DNA of 64,000 nucleotides from NCBI RefSeq assembly GCF_018860385.1, contig NZ_JAHKPH010000014.1, positions 62,001 to 126,000 on the forward strand. The letters run 5' to 3'. The DNA is from Reinekea forsetii. GTDB lineage: Bacteria; Pseudomonadota; Gammaproteobacteria; Pseudomonadales; Natronospirillaceae. Positions 45,493 to 54,220 of this stretch are shown piece after piece. Position 1 is the stretch's first letter. Each line of letters starts with the position of its first letter. The position numbers were made by a program, and so were the translations under genes. The notes under the pieces were generated by a model, which saw nothing but the letters and a program-made list of their open reading frames with translations, did no database searches and was not told where the DNA came from.

Positions 45493-46794
45493 TTACAACC
45501 TACCTTTCAAACTGAATAGTGGCTCAAATAGCCATTCTAATAAGGTTCGTTCTGCTAATTTAATATCGGCTTCTAACGAAATACCTTCTTTAAGGCTCAA
45601 CGGTTGGCCGTATGCGTCAATATTCTGTTGGGCTAGCTTTGCAGTCACTCTGTACATGGGCTCTTGTGCATTGACAGCCAAACCTGTTAGTTCATTCGGT
45701 AACAATACGGTTTGAGAGACATTGGTTATCGTTGCATCGTATTGGCCAAACTTTTGGAAACTAAAGGCCGAGTAACGTATTTTGACTGTTTGATCTTTTT
45801 CAACAAAACCAATTGCACGAGCGGGCACCAATAACTCTGCCTCTAGCTCGCTGCCCTCTGGGGTTAAAGTCAGTAACGGGATATTACTATGTGCTTCTTG
45901 CCCTTCACTTATCTGAATATTTGAAACAACACCTGCGCTACTTGCCTTTAATATGTACGCCTGCTGGCCGTAAAGCTGGGTAATACTTTGCGCAATAGCC
46001 GAAAGGCTGGCTTCTAATTGGTCTTCACTGTCCATTTGCTCAAAGCTTAAAACCGTGCTTTGTAGTTGAAGTGTTTCTAGCGTAATTTTTTGAGCATCGG
46101 AAGTACGAGCGATCTCTTGGAGTTGGGACTTTAGCGACAGTACTTTTTCTAAGGCTGCATCGGCATCGCTTTGGGTGGCTAAGGCCTGATCAGCTAATGA
46201 CTCCATATTTGCTAACTGTCTTGAGGCTAAATCAAGTTGTTGCGTGATTAGAGTTCTCTGTTTAGTTAAGTGTTTTAGATCACTTTTTATGGCCACAACG
46301 CGCTTGGTTAGCTCATTCGCCTTACCTGCATATACTTCTGGCAAACGGCTAAGTTGATTGGACAGTGTATTCCTTTGGGAGAAATACTCATCTAGCATGA
46401 GTGTTTCTAAGTGATCACCATTAGCTAGAATTTGATCGCCGTTTATTAAGACGAGTGCTTGATCTTTCACAACCTTGTCGCCTTCTTTTACGAAGATCTC
46501 GCGAACAATACCTGAGCGCGATGCATATACTTTTAACACTCCGGTATTAGGTACTAGAAAGCCCTGCACAGTTTCTTTACGCGCATAGCTGCCATTGATT
46601 AACAGAACCATAGCGGCAGTCACAAACAATATGAGGGTGATCGTTATAATGGAATACGACAGTGGCGGAATTACTAGAACATCGCCTAACAATCTGTCTT
46701 GTTGTTTTTCAACAGCTTGCTTGCGAAATAAACCATGGCGCTCGTCTTTTTGCTCACTAGTACCTAGTGATGCATTGTCCATGTGAGTGGTCAT
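45493..46794 (-). CDS. HlyD-family membrane fusion (adaptor) protein
   Basis: 433 residues. One membrane helix near the N-terminus (about 43-65), a biotinyl-lipoyl-like start ('GVLKVYASRSGIVREIFVKEGDKV'), a long coiled coil (about 130-270) and a returning lipoyl half ('ILKASSAGVVSNIQISEGQEA'), the standard HlyD/CvaA plan. It links the PCAT in the inner membrane to a TolC-like channel, which is not in the window. AAAGGG lies six bases before the ATG. Transcribed toward the peptide genes. Confidence 0.9.
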   Translation of the reverse strand: MTTHMDNASLGTSEQKDERHGLFRKQAVEKQQDRLLGDVLVIPPLSYSIITITLILFVTAAMVLLINGSYARKETVQGFLVPNTGVLKVYASRSGIVREIFVKEGDKVVKDQALVLINGDQILANGDHLETLMLDEYFSQRNTLSNQLSRLPEVYAGKANELTKRVVAIKSDLKHLTKQRTLITQQLDLASRQLANMESLADQALATQSDADAALEKVLSLKSQLQEIARTSDAQKITLETLQLQSTVLSFEQMDSEDQLEASLSAIAQSITQLYGQQAYILKASSAGVVSNIQISEGQEAHSNIPLLTLTPEGSELEAELLVPARAIGFVEKDQTVKIRYSAFSFQKFGQYDATITNVSQTVLLPNELTGLAVNAQEPMYRVTAKLAQQNIDAYGQPLSLKEGISLEADIKLAERTLLEWLFEPLFSLKGRL

Positions 46795-46945
46795 TGCTAA
46801 TCCCTTTTAAACCAAATAAAACATGACAAACTCTATTGTCAGTTCTGAGCCATCCTTGCTCAATTCGGAAGAACTTTAGTGAGTTATTGAGTTATTGGCA
46901 ACAGCTTATTCTGATAGCTTTCAATTTTGTGACCCAGGCCATTGA

Positions 46946-47293
46946 TTAGAAAAAGCTAATTAATAACCAAATAATGATCGGGACACAAAGGGCTTGAAGC
47001 ACACGCACTCCAGAGAGAGCTCTAGACATATTGTAATTGTTCGAAGAGCTTAGGCTTGCTTTGTTATCCATGAAACCTATAGCAACCCGGTTTGCCCTTG
47101 ATTGGCTTACAAAACTGCCAGTGGAGTGGGTTGACAATATTGAAATAGCAATAAAAATCAGCAAGCCAATTTGAGCAAACATATACTCTTCTATGGTTCT
47201 TATGGTTATAAAATCTATGAACTTATTTGCTAAATAAACACCAATCAAAGTGACTATATTAATTAAACATATATCTAGAATGAATCGTTTCAT
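46946..47293 (-). CDS. Small membrane protein of the island
   Basis: 115 residues with about three hydrophobic segments (5-30, 38-58 and 97-115) and a polar middle ('SQSRANRVAIGFMDNKASLS'). It starts 35 nt inside the end of the hydrolase gene, so the two are translationally coupled. An immunity or accessory role is possible because of the setting; no family recognised. Confidence 0.65.
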   Translation of the reverse strand: MKRFILDICLINIVTLIGVYLANKFIDFITIRTIEEYMFAQIGLLIFIAISILSTHSTGSFVSQSRANRVAIGFMDNKASLSSSNNYNMSRALSGVRVLQALCVPIIIWLLISFF

Positions 47294-48566
47294 TTAGATC
47301 TCCTTTTAGGTTGTCTATAGATGTGCATTCGACACCCCGCTTCAAACTAAGTAAACTTGTTGGTAGCAATGAGTGGTAGGCACCTTCGTTTATTTGTAAT
47401 TCTATACAAGAAAAGATCTCTAGATATGAATACGCATAGGCCAGATCAACTATGGGATCATATGCATTAAAAAAGATTAGCACTGGTACACTACTCGTAC
47501 TTGGCTTTTGTTGTTTCAGTCTTTTCCCACAAATAAATTGACGGGGATCCCCCCATCGGGCACCGTAAACACCTAGATCGAATACAATATATTCATCACG
47601 ATCTAAGGTTTCAAAATCATTACACATGACTAGCTCAAAATGTGTTCTACTAAAGTGGCTACTTTGACTTACGCTATATCCTTCATATTGCGTAGATGCT
47701 TTAAAGTCAAACTCGTGCAGAGAACGTATCGCCGCTATCGGACCTTCGTTTGCTAGTACTCTCTGTATTTTTCTAATGAGGTCCAGCTTCAATACTGGTC
47801 TACCTACATTGTCAAAAACTGACGTTCCAATACCTTCTATAAATATTGCCTTTTGGGTTAGCTCAGTAAGTACATTTGGGAACTTTCGCTTACAATCAGC
47901 ATCTGCTAAGCACGCCCCTTTTAAATTCAGAAATACTCTTGCGTACATATATGGATCTGGAATGTGATTTTTATGGCTAAATGAAAGTGGTGCATTTAAA
48001 ACAAGCCGGTCAATTTCTAGGATACCTAGAATTGTTATTTCAGCCGCCACTCTTGCACTATAAGAAACTCCGTAAAGCACTATATCTGTTAAATTAACAT
48101 CTAACAATCGAGTCGCAATATCCTTGGCAAAACCTTTACTACTATAACTGGAAGCTCCGGGGTTCATACTAATCACCCGAGCTAAGCAGTCTTCGTAAGA
48201 AGTCGCTGCTGAACATGCTAGCGAATTATTAGGAGACGTACCAGGTATTGTATAGATAGTAATAGTGCAAAAATCGCCTTCTGCTATTAGTAGCGTAACC
48301 AATTCAGCAGCTTCGTCCTCAGATATGAAAAAACCAGGCCCTCCTGTACCCGGTAGCACAAGATTTTCATCACACTCATTCAGCACACTTTGCCACTTAT
48401 ACTCATAGAATGTATCTACTGCGCCGTTTAGTTTTGAAACCAATAACTTAGTCTCTCGAGCAGAAGATGTATATTCACTACAAGTTCCAAGTAATAGAAA
48501 GGCAAATATCATTAGAAGGGACAATATGAAAATAATTTTCGCGATTGAATTTACAGGCAGTTTAAT
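47259..48566 (-). CDS. Exported alpha/beta-hydrolase, tripeptidyl-aminopeptidase-like
   Basis: About 435 residues if read from 48566. The fold markers are 'VLPGTGGPGF' (oxyanion strand), nucleophile Ser in 'LYGVSYSARVA', Asp in 'FFNAYDPIVD' and His in 'GAYHSLL', as in proline iminopeptidase and TAP-like enzymes. Frames starting at TTG 48524 or ATG 48512 cut into a good signal peptide and lack a ribosome site. An ATT codon at 48566 follows AAAGGA at the right distance and gives a complete signal peptide, so an unusual start is possible. It may trim, activate or destroy the island's peptides (inference). Confidence 0.7.
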   Translation of the reverse strand: MKLPVNSIAKIIFILSLLMIFAFLLLGTCSEYTSSARETKLLVSKLNGAVDTFYEYKWQSVLNECDENLVLPGTGGPGFFISEDEAAELVTLLIAEGDFCTITIYTIPGTSPNNSLACSAATSYEDCLARVISMNPGASSYSSKGFAKDIATRLLDVNLTDIVLYGVSYSARVAAEITILGILEIDRLVLNAPLSFSHKNHIPDPYMYARVFLNLKGACLADADCKRKFPNVLTELTQKAIFIEGIGTSVFDNVGRPVLKLDLIRKIQRVLANEGPIAAIRSLHEFDFKASTQYEGYSVSQSSHFSRTHFELVMCNDFETLDRDEYIVFDLGVYGARWGDPRQFICGKRLKQQKPSTSSVPVLIFFNAYDPIVDLAYAYSYLEIFSCIELQINEGAYHSLLPTSLLSLKRGVECTSIDNLKGDLNETIHSRYMFN

Positions 48567-48614
48567 AAATATTCCTTTAAGTCCAATTTGTAGTGGTCAA
48601 CTCAATAAACAGTG

Positions 48615-48640
48615 GATGGAGGAGGTCTCCCCCCTCCATC
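48615..48640 (-). promoter_or_regulatory. Hairpin after peptide gene P1
   Basis: GATGGAGG (48615-48622) pairs with CCTCCATC (48633-48640). No T run follows on the transcript strand. It is in the same relative place as the hairpins after P3 and P6. Confidence 0.5.
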
Positions 48641-48646
48641 TCAGCT

Positions 48647-48724
48647 CTAGCGTCCCCCTGGACAGATAGATCCAGCTTTACTCCAACTTGATTTAGCGCA
48701 ATCCCCAGGTCTAGTCTTACTCAC
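48647..48724 (-). CDS. Possible -1 frame extension of P1, or coupled 25-aa ORF
   Basis: In the -1 frame relative to P1 the sequence continues past the P1 stop for 25 residues beginning SKTRPGDCAKSS, with two Cys and a Trp, to a TAG at 48647. It can be reached by slipping at C-CCA-AAA in P1, or by starting at a GTG (48724) that overlaps the P1 stop as GTGA. It looks like a plausible bacteriocin tail, but it could also be chance. Confidence 0.35.
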   Translation of the reverse strand: MSKTRPGDCAKSSWSKAGSICPGGR

Positions 48725-48882
48725 TTTCTTCTTTTTCTTTTTGGGACATAAACCTCTACAAAGTAAAAGGCGCCACCAGGTGCATCATCACCCTTCATCC
48801 AACCTCCACCTGTACCATCTGTCCCTCTATCATGCATACCACCAGAGACAAGCTCAGATTTTTCCATATTTATTTCATTCAT
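48721..48882 (-). CDS. Double-glycine precursor peptide P1
   Basis: 53 residues, read from the minus strand. The leader 'MNEINMEKSELVSGG' is a typical double-glycine leader, with core MHDRGTDGTGGGWMKG and a strongly basic end (KRKRRK). AAAAGGA lies nine bases before the ATG. The gene is the first of the minus-strand island. It carries a candidate -1 slippery heptamer near its end (see the entry at 48647). Export by the PCAT is inferred from the leader. Confidence 0.75.
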   Translation of the reverse strand: MNEINMEKSELVSGGMHDRGTDGTGGGWMKGDDAPGGAFYFVEVYVPKRKRRK

Positions 48883-49298
48883 TTGTTAAAATCCTTTTAA
48901 TTAACTAGCTTACAACGAGCTATATCCTTGTTCTTCTACTCACCCTACTAAGCAATTGAAAGAATTTTTAATCTCTACTTTGTCAAAGATGGTGAGTTAC
49001 TTAAATGATCACTAGAGATAAGATTATCAAAACTACCCCAATAAACTAAAAGCAAATCATTTGGCTAACTCTATCTGCAAGCTAGCTGATTGCTTGGGGA
49101 GTAGATATTAAATACCTAATATTTTACCAATCTAATAACGCTCAGTAAAATTTGATCGAGTTGAATATTATCGTCATTCTAAATTTTGTGGAATGAAGCT
49201 TACTATAGACTATTTAAAATGTGATGGACCTCAAAAAAAATCTGCATAAATATTTTTAGTATATCTAAGTACGCATCTATTGCTGAATCTAATTCAAA
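48883..49298 (-). promoter_or_regulatory. AT-rich gap, probable promoter region of the island
   Basis: No gene seen in 416 bp. On the minus strand a TTGACA (48981-48986) is followed by an AT-rich stretch (TTAAAAAT) about 100 bp before P1, a possible weak promoter. None of the stem-loop A or B elements occurs here. Confidence 0.35.
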
Positions 49299-51503
49299 TT
49301 AGTACTTAATCAGCGGCAACACAATACTCCTCTCAAACTCTCTTATATTTTTTTCAGCTAAAAAGTGTATTGATAACCTTGTTGGGCTTTCTTTAACAAT
49401 TTGTCCTACGCCTAAACTCGGGTGAGAAACAGTTTGGCCAATTAAGGTATCGGTGGAGTGTCCAAGCGTCCAATCCACTTTTAAGGGTGAGCTAAGACAG
49501 TTGATATAATGCTCTACGCTGGGGCGGTGCATTAATCTTGGTAGCGAAACGGCTGATTGCTGCGTTTCGATTGCTTTAAACAAAGTTGGTAAGCCCCTAA
49601 CAAAATCCATAGGTAGAAATGGAGATTGCAGTTGTTCTGAGGTGTCTTTTGGTACCAATAAAATTAACTTTTCTTGAGCACGTGTTATGGCAACATATAA
49701 TAGGCGACGCTCACTGGCAAGCGAACTTTGGCTGGCGAGTTCGTGTTCTGGTTCATAAGGAAAGAAGCGCCCATTAAGCTCAGGAATGATAACCAAGGGC
49801 CACTCTCTGCCTTTAGCTTTGTGGATAGAAGATATTAATACACCATCACTTTTGTTATCACGCTTACGTTGCAACAGTTCCGCCAAGTGTGCGGTTGTCT
49901 CACTGGCTAACCAGTTATTCTGCCGTAAGAATTTAGAAAAGGCTTTGACCGTGGCGATTTGATCATCTACTTGCGCGACTGAAAAAGCGTTGTCTTTTAG
50001 TGCCTCGTAGTAGTCTGTTGCTTGCGACCAACCCACAGCTAATTCGTAAGCGCTGGCGTTGCCTCGCTCGGCTTTTTCTATCCACCGAGCGCGTTCGAGT
50101 AGTTGCTCTGCTTGATATTTTGACAGCGTTTCAGGTATCGCATTACGTAACGCTTGACCCCACCCTGTTGAGTTTGAAATGAGCGACGTCATCATCGTAT
50201 CGGTCACGGCTTTTTTAACTTTTAAAAATGGCTGAGTTAGCAACGCTTGCCAAGCCGCGCGTCTAACGGCTACCGACCAATTTGCAGCTTCGCCGCTGGC
50301 CAATTGGAACAGCACCCTGAATGGTTTAAGCTCATGTCTCTCCAGCACCATAGTATTGTTATCGAGCCGATAAGGAATATTTTCTGCCAGTAGCAGCAAC
50401 TCTAAACGGACGCTGTTTGACCAAAGACGATTAAGCACCGCTATCTCTGTTAACGGCCTATTTTCTGCCCACAACTTGATACTTTTTAATGCGGCAGTTG
50501 CGCTGTCACCACTGACAATCGCTTCAACTTCTGTGTTGGGCGTTGAGCTATGCGAAAAACATTGAGTACGAGCATGATCGGCATGGTAGTTGCCCGCAAT
50601 CACCTGGTTCGCCAGCAAACTTACGCTGTCACCAAAACGAAAGGTATTGCTTAGGTGATAGTCTGTTACTGCTTCATATTGCTCAGAAAAGTTATGTGTC
50701 AATAAGCTTGGGCGTGAACCGCGAAATTCATAAATGGTTTGGTCCGGATCGCCCACCACGATAATTTGTCCCCGTTCGCCATGGAGTACGTCTAACAAGT
50801 ACTGCTGAGTTGGATTAATGTCCTGATACTCATCGACAATAATTTCATCCATGTGGGCGGCAAAGTGTTGGGCGATCGATGGTTCTCTTTTAAACCTTAT
50901 AGCTGGCTCATACAACAAGTCGTTGAAGGTGAGCTGGCGTGACTGAGCGCGCCAATCTTCGAAATGATCAAAAGCCTCAATAAAGAGTTCACAGCTTTTA
51001 GGTAACCCGGAGCGCTCAAAAACTTCGGTAGGTGAATCCAGTGTACTCTTAACCTGTTCAATAAATGAGACTAATGGTTCTACCCACTTTTTTTTACGTG
51101 CCAGAATATCTTCGACTAGTGTGGCGTCGGCAAGAGAGCGAAGTATTCGCCATAACACTTGTTCAATTTCACTGTCTTTAAGCAGTTCTTTTTTGAAAGA
51201 CGGCATGTCCCCTTGTGACACCAAGCTTTCGCATAATTTATAACCCAAAGAATGAAAAGTGCGAACGGAGGGCAATTGATGCGACGCGAAACCCGATTGC
51301 TGTGCCAACCTGCGCCGAAAATCAAGCTGAGCAGACTTATTATACATAAGTATCAGCATACGCTTCGCCCTTACCCCCGCCGCTAGGCGAGCTGAAACAT
51401 AAGCTGTCAGAGTTTGAGTTTTGCCTGAACCAGCCACTGCAATAATACGTGCATGACCAGATGGGTGCTGAATGACTTGGGATTGTTCGTTGGTATAGCG
51501 CAC
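49299..51503 (-). CDS. UvrD/Rep-family superfamily I helicase, second in window
   Basis: 734 residues. Walker A 'AVAGSGKTQTL', 'VDEYQDINPTQQ', 'VGDPDQTIYEFRGS', 'ISSIHKAKGREWP' and 'RRLLYVAITRAQEKL' define a DNA helicase. It is not a close copy of UvrD: the middle domain is different and the C-terminus ends in another short beta module ('VSHPSLGVGQIVKES'), which has the same role as the UvrD tail. Neighbours give no clue to the pathway. It borders the bacteriocin-like island and has normal base composition. Confidence 0.85.
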   Translation of the reverse strand: MRYTNEQSQVIQHPSGHARIIAVAGSGKTQTLTAYVSARLAAGVRAKRMLILMYNKSAQLDFRRRLAQQSGFASHQLPSVRTFHSLGYKLCESLVSQGDMPSFKKELLKDSEIEQVLWRILRSLADATLVEDILARKKKWVEPLVSFIEQVKSTLDSPTEVFERSGLPKSCELFIEAFDHFEDWRAQSRQLTFNDLLYEPAIRFKREPSIAQHFAAHMDEIIVDEYQDINPTQQYLLDVLHGERGQIIVVGDPDQTIYEFRGSRPSLLTHNFSEQYEAVTDYHLSNTFRFGDSVSLLANQVIAGNYHADHARTQCFSHSSTPNTEVEAIVSGDSATAALKSIKLWAENRPLTEIAVLNRLWSNSVRLELLLLAENIPYRLDNNTMVLERHELKPFRVLFQLASGEAANWSVAVRRAAWQALLTQPFLKVKKAVTDTMMTSLISNSTGWGQALRNAIPETLSKYQAEQLLERARWIEKAERGNASAYELAVGWSQATDYYEALKDNAFSVAQVDDQIATVKAFSKFLRQNNWLASETTAHLAELLQRKRDNKSDGVLISSIHKAKGREWPLVIIPELNGRFFPYEPEHELASQSSLASERRLLYVAITRAQEKLILLVPKDTSEQLQSPFLPMDFVRGLPTLFKAIETQQSAVSLPRLMHRPSVEHYINCLSSPLKVDWTLGHSTDTLIGQTVSHPSLGVGQIVKESPTRLSIHFLAEKNIREFERSIVLPLIKY

Positions 51504-51608
51504 AGGTAGGGTGTCTTTTAATAAAGTTAGACAAGAATAGCATTTTGGCGGGTAGCAAAAAACCTTGCTATAGTAATATCACACCTTGATAATTGTGGAG
51601 CACCTAGT

Positions 51609-51863
51609 ATGCCTAAGACCGAGCTAAAGAGTTTGTTCCAACACCTTCGCGAAAGGCTGCCAGAATCAGAAGCTAGCCCGACCCAGCAGATGCTGATGGA
51701 AAAAATTCAGTACCATATTCACGATGAAGGTGAAGCAGACCCTGCAGAGCCTAATTTAAGGGAATCGGTTGAAATTCTACTTGATGAGATCGAAGCTGAG
51801 CACCCAAAAAGCGCAGCCATTGCTCGCAATATTCTTGAAACGCTAGCCGCGATTGGTATTTAG
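51609..51863 (+). CDS. DUF4404 family protein
   Basis: 84 residues, acidic and helical ('LKSLFQHLRERLPES', 'VEILLDEIEAEHPKSAAIARN'), the pattern of the small DUF4404 proteins of gammaproteobacteria. Its stop overlaps the convergent rmuC stop by 4 nt. Function unknown. Confidence 0.75.
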   Translation: MPKTELKSLFQHLRERLPESEASPTQQMLMEKIQYHIHDEGEADPAEPNLRESVEILLDEIEAEHPKSAAIARNILETLAAIGI

Positions 51864-53098
51864 TTTTCTTTATCTACTCGCTTGCCATGGTAGTTTTCGG
51901 GCATTGTTTTAGACGTCGGTGCCCCTAGGTCTTTTAATTTTTCAACCTGATCAATCAATGAGCCGCGACCATCTCGTAACGTCCCCATCGCTTCTTGCCA
52001 GGTTGATTGTGTTGTTTCCACTTGCTGCCCGAGCTTTTCTAGCTTTTTTACCAGCACCGTCATTTTGTCGTATATTTTACCGGCATGTTGAAACAGGATA
52101 GATGCATTTTCATTCTGCTTTTCTAACACCCACATGGTGGCAACCGTTTTTAATGTTGCCAATAACGTTGAAGGCGTGACAACAACAATATTGCGCTCAA
52201 ACGCCTCATCAAATAAACGCGGCTCCGCTTCGAAGGCGGCCACAAATGCGCTTTCTATCGGCATAAACATCAACACAAATTCAGGGGCATTTAAGCCTTC
52301 TAAGGCTGGGTAGTTTTTGTCACTTAGGCTTCGTACATGCTGGCGTACGGCGGCGATGTGTTGCTTTAAGTATTGTACATGAGTCTCTTCGTCATCTGCG
52401 CTGACATAGCTTTGATACGCATTTAAACTGACTTTGCTGTCTATTATGATGTGCTTGCCTTCAGGCAAATTAACGACAAAATCAGGCCGCTGATTCTGCC
52501 CTTCAGTTGTTTTGAAGTTTGCTTCACGTTGGTACTCTCGGCCATTTTTCAGACCTACACTTTCTAATATGCGCTCTAACTGCAATTCACCCCAGTTTCC
52601 TTGCAGCTTTTTGTCGCCTCGTAATGCTAGGGTAAGGTCTTCGGCCTGTTTATGCAGCTGGCCATTCAAATCGCGAAGCTGGTTTAGCTGCGATTGCAAC
52701 ATTGCCCGGCCTTGAGTATCGTGCGTGTGTATTTCATCAACTCGTTGACGAAAGTGAGCCAATTGTTTCTCAAATGGCTCTAGCATGGCACTGATATTAG
52801 CTTTTGATTGCTGTTGAAATTGATTGTTTTTTTGTTCAAACAGATGGCTAGCCAATAAGCTAAATTCTTTTTTTAGCTGCTGTTTAGTGGCATCCAATTC
52901 TTGTGATTGCAGCAGTTGGCCTTGAACTTTTGCGAGTTCTAATTCGTATTGCTTCAATGTCTCCAGTAATTCGCCCTGTTCTCTCTGTCCACGACCATAA
53001 AGCCAAAGATAAGCCAAGCTGCTGACAGCAAAACCCAATACAAAGACCGCTGCAAATAAGCTTTTATCGGCAAACAACCATTCAATCATTTTGATCAC
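51860..53098 (-). CDS. rmuC: DNA recombination protein RmuC
   Basis: 412 residues: one N-terminal membrane helix, a long coiled coil (about 30-165), then the conserved nuclease-like domain ('GDKKLQGNWGELQLERILESVGL', 'PDFVVNLPEGKHIIIDSKVSL', 'FVLMFMPIESAFVAAF'). RmuC limits inversion at short inverted repeats. It overlaps the pseudouridine synthase gene by 17 nt; ATG 53089 is an alternative start. Confidence 0.9.
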   Translation of the reverse strand: MIKMIEWLFADKSLFAAVFVLGFAVSSLAYLWLYGRGQREQGELLETLKQYELELAKVQGQLLQSQELDATKQQLKKEFSLLASHLFEQKNNQFQQQSKANISAMLEPFEKQLAHFRQRVDEIHTHDTQGRAMLQSQLNQLRDLNGQLHKQAEDLTLALRGDKKLQGNWGELQLERILESVGLKNGREYQREANFKTTEGQNQRPDFVVNLPEGKHIIIDSKVSLNAYQSYVSADDEETHVQYLKQHIAAVRQHVRSLSDKNYPALEGLNAPEFVLMFMPIESAFVAAFEAEPRLFDEAFERNIVVVTPSTLLATLKTVATMWVLEKQNENASILFQHAGKIYDKMTVLVKKLEKLGQQVETTQSTWQEAMGTLRDGRGSLIDQVEKLKDLGAPTSKTMPENYHGKRVDKEN

Positions 53099-53738
53099 TC
53101 TCTAACCATTGGCGAAACAAAGGGTCTTTAGGCGGTGCTGTGACACTGAATTTTCTACCCTCTAAATCAAACGCTAATTGCCAGGCGTGTAAATACAGAC
53201 GGGCCGATGGCGACCCAGAATATAATGCATCCCCTAATATTGGGCTGCCAATACTTTTCATCGCCACCCTTAGCTGATGTGTTTTACCTGTTTTTGGGAA
53301 CAACTTAAATCCGCGTAACCCTGGCTCTATCAACTCAGATTCGAAATAAGTTATTGCGGGGTTTTCTTGGCTACGCAACAATTTAAACTGACCACGCCGG
53401 CTGGGCGCCATATCACCTTTGATCCAGCCTTGCTTTTTTTTCGGTTTTTGATCGCTGATGGCCAAGTATGTTTTTTTAATTTCTTTGCTCGCGAATAACT
53501 GGCTCAGCTTTTGATTAGCAACACGAGTTAAGGCCACAATCAGCAACCCAGAAGTAGGCTTGTCTAAACGATGAACAGGAAAGCACGGCACAGAAAGCGT
53601 TTGTGTCACCCATTCTAAAATTCCAGGTGCTTGGGCATCTTTTTGCACTGTCCACCCAATGGGTTTGAAGACGATACAAAAACCCTCATGTCGCTCAATA
53701 ATATAGGGAGTGTCTAACGGTTGATTTGTTAGGTCCAT
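53082..53738 (-). CDS. RluA-family pseudouridine synthase (TruC-like)
   Basis: 218 residues. The catalytic motif is 'PVHRLDKPTSGLLIVAL' with the active Asp, and the C-terminal 'KTHQLRVAMKSIGSPILGD' completes the family signature. There is no S4 domain. Length and wording suggest TruC (tRNA U65) or a related enzyme. It overlaps the SRPBCC gene by 10 nt and rmuC by 17 nt. Confidence 0.85.
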   Translation of the reverse strand: MDLTNQPLDTPYIIERHEGFCIVFKPIGWTVQKDAQAPGILEWVTQTLSVPCFPVHRLDKPTSGLLIVALTRVANQKLSQLFASKEIKKTYLAISDQKPKKKQGWIKGDMAPSRRGQFKLLRSQENPAITYFESELIEPGLRGFKLFPKTGKTHQLRVAMKSIGSPILGDALYSGSPSARLYLHAWQLAFDLEGRKFSVTAPPKDPLFRQWLESDQND

Positions 53739-54163
53739 AAACCCAAGTCTACGTCATCGTTTGGATTAACTTCGCTGAGTAAGGAATGCTTGAGTCGATC
53801 AATTGTTACACCCCAAAAGGTGTTTAGCCCAGCAGCATGTTGCGACGTCACTTGAAGGTCGCGATGCTCCAACGTTAAAGTCTGTCGATCATCTCGGCTC
53901 TCTAAGCGCCAATGAATCAATGTGTTCACCCACTCTTCAGGGCCTTGCACGCACAACCACTCAAGCGCTTGGTCGGGTATGTCTTCAACGACTTTTATGA
54001 TGATTGAAGATTTGGTCGCCTGGTGCGTTAAACACCAGCTATCGCCGCCAGAAATAGAAACATCATCGGGCCACCACTTTAACAACCCAACACGTGTAGT
54101 TAACGCGGCCCAAACATCACTTGGAGAAGTTACTAAACTAATTTCATGATAGAGTGTGGTCAT
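53729..54163 (-). CDS. SRPBCC (AHSA1/START-like) family protein
   Basis: 144 residues. The N-terminal 'EISLVTSPSDVWAALTT...LLKWWP' and the C-terminal helix 'HAAGLNTFWGVTIDRLKHSL' are typical of the SRPBCC ligand-binding fold. No enzyme motif. First gene of a three-gene overlapping unit with the pseudouridine synthase and rmuC. Ligand unknown. Confidence 0.75.
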   Translation of the reverse strand: MTTLYHEISLVTSPSDVWAALTTRVGLLKWWPDDVSISGGDSWCLTHQATKSSIIIKVVEDIPDQALEWLCVQGPEEWVNTLIHWRLESRDDRQTLTLEHRDLQVTSQHAAGLNTFWGVTIDRLKHSLLSEVNPNDDVDLGLWT

Positions 54164-54220
54164 AGTTGGGTTCTTCCAAGTAATTAAACTGAATGAGATA
54201 AGTTTACCAGAGTAATCTAG

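Larger units (their letters stand above)
45031..45541. repeat. Duplicated module, copy 2
   Basis: Direct repeat of 43138-43648. Here the module sits in its presumably original place, running from the end of intact hlyD through P2 to the start of P3. Confidence 0.85.

Noticed and set aside
39646-48882. Insertion sequences as the cause of the island's duplications
   Set aside because: No transposase ORF, terminal inverted repeats or target duplications were seen. Direct repeats and junction microhomology explain the rearrangement.
49299-51503. The second UvrD-like helicase as part of the bacteriocin-like island or a defence system
   Set aside because: It has ordinary base composition, no nuclease or partner gene beside it, and a 416-bp gap from the first peptide gene.
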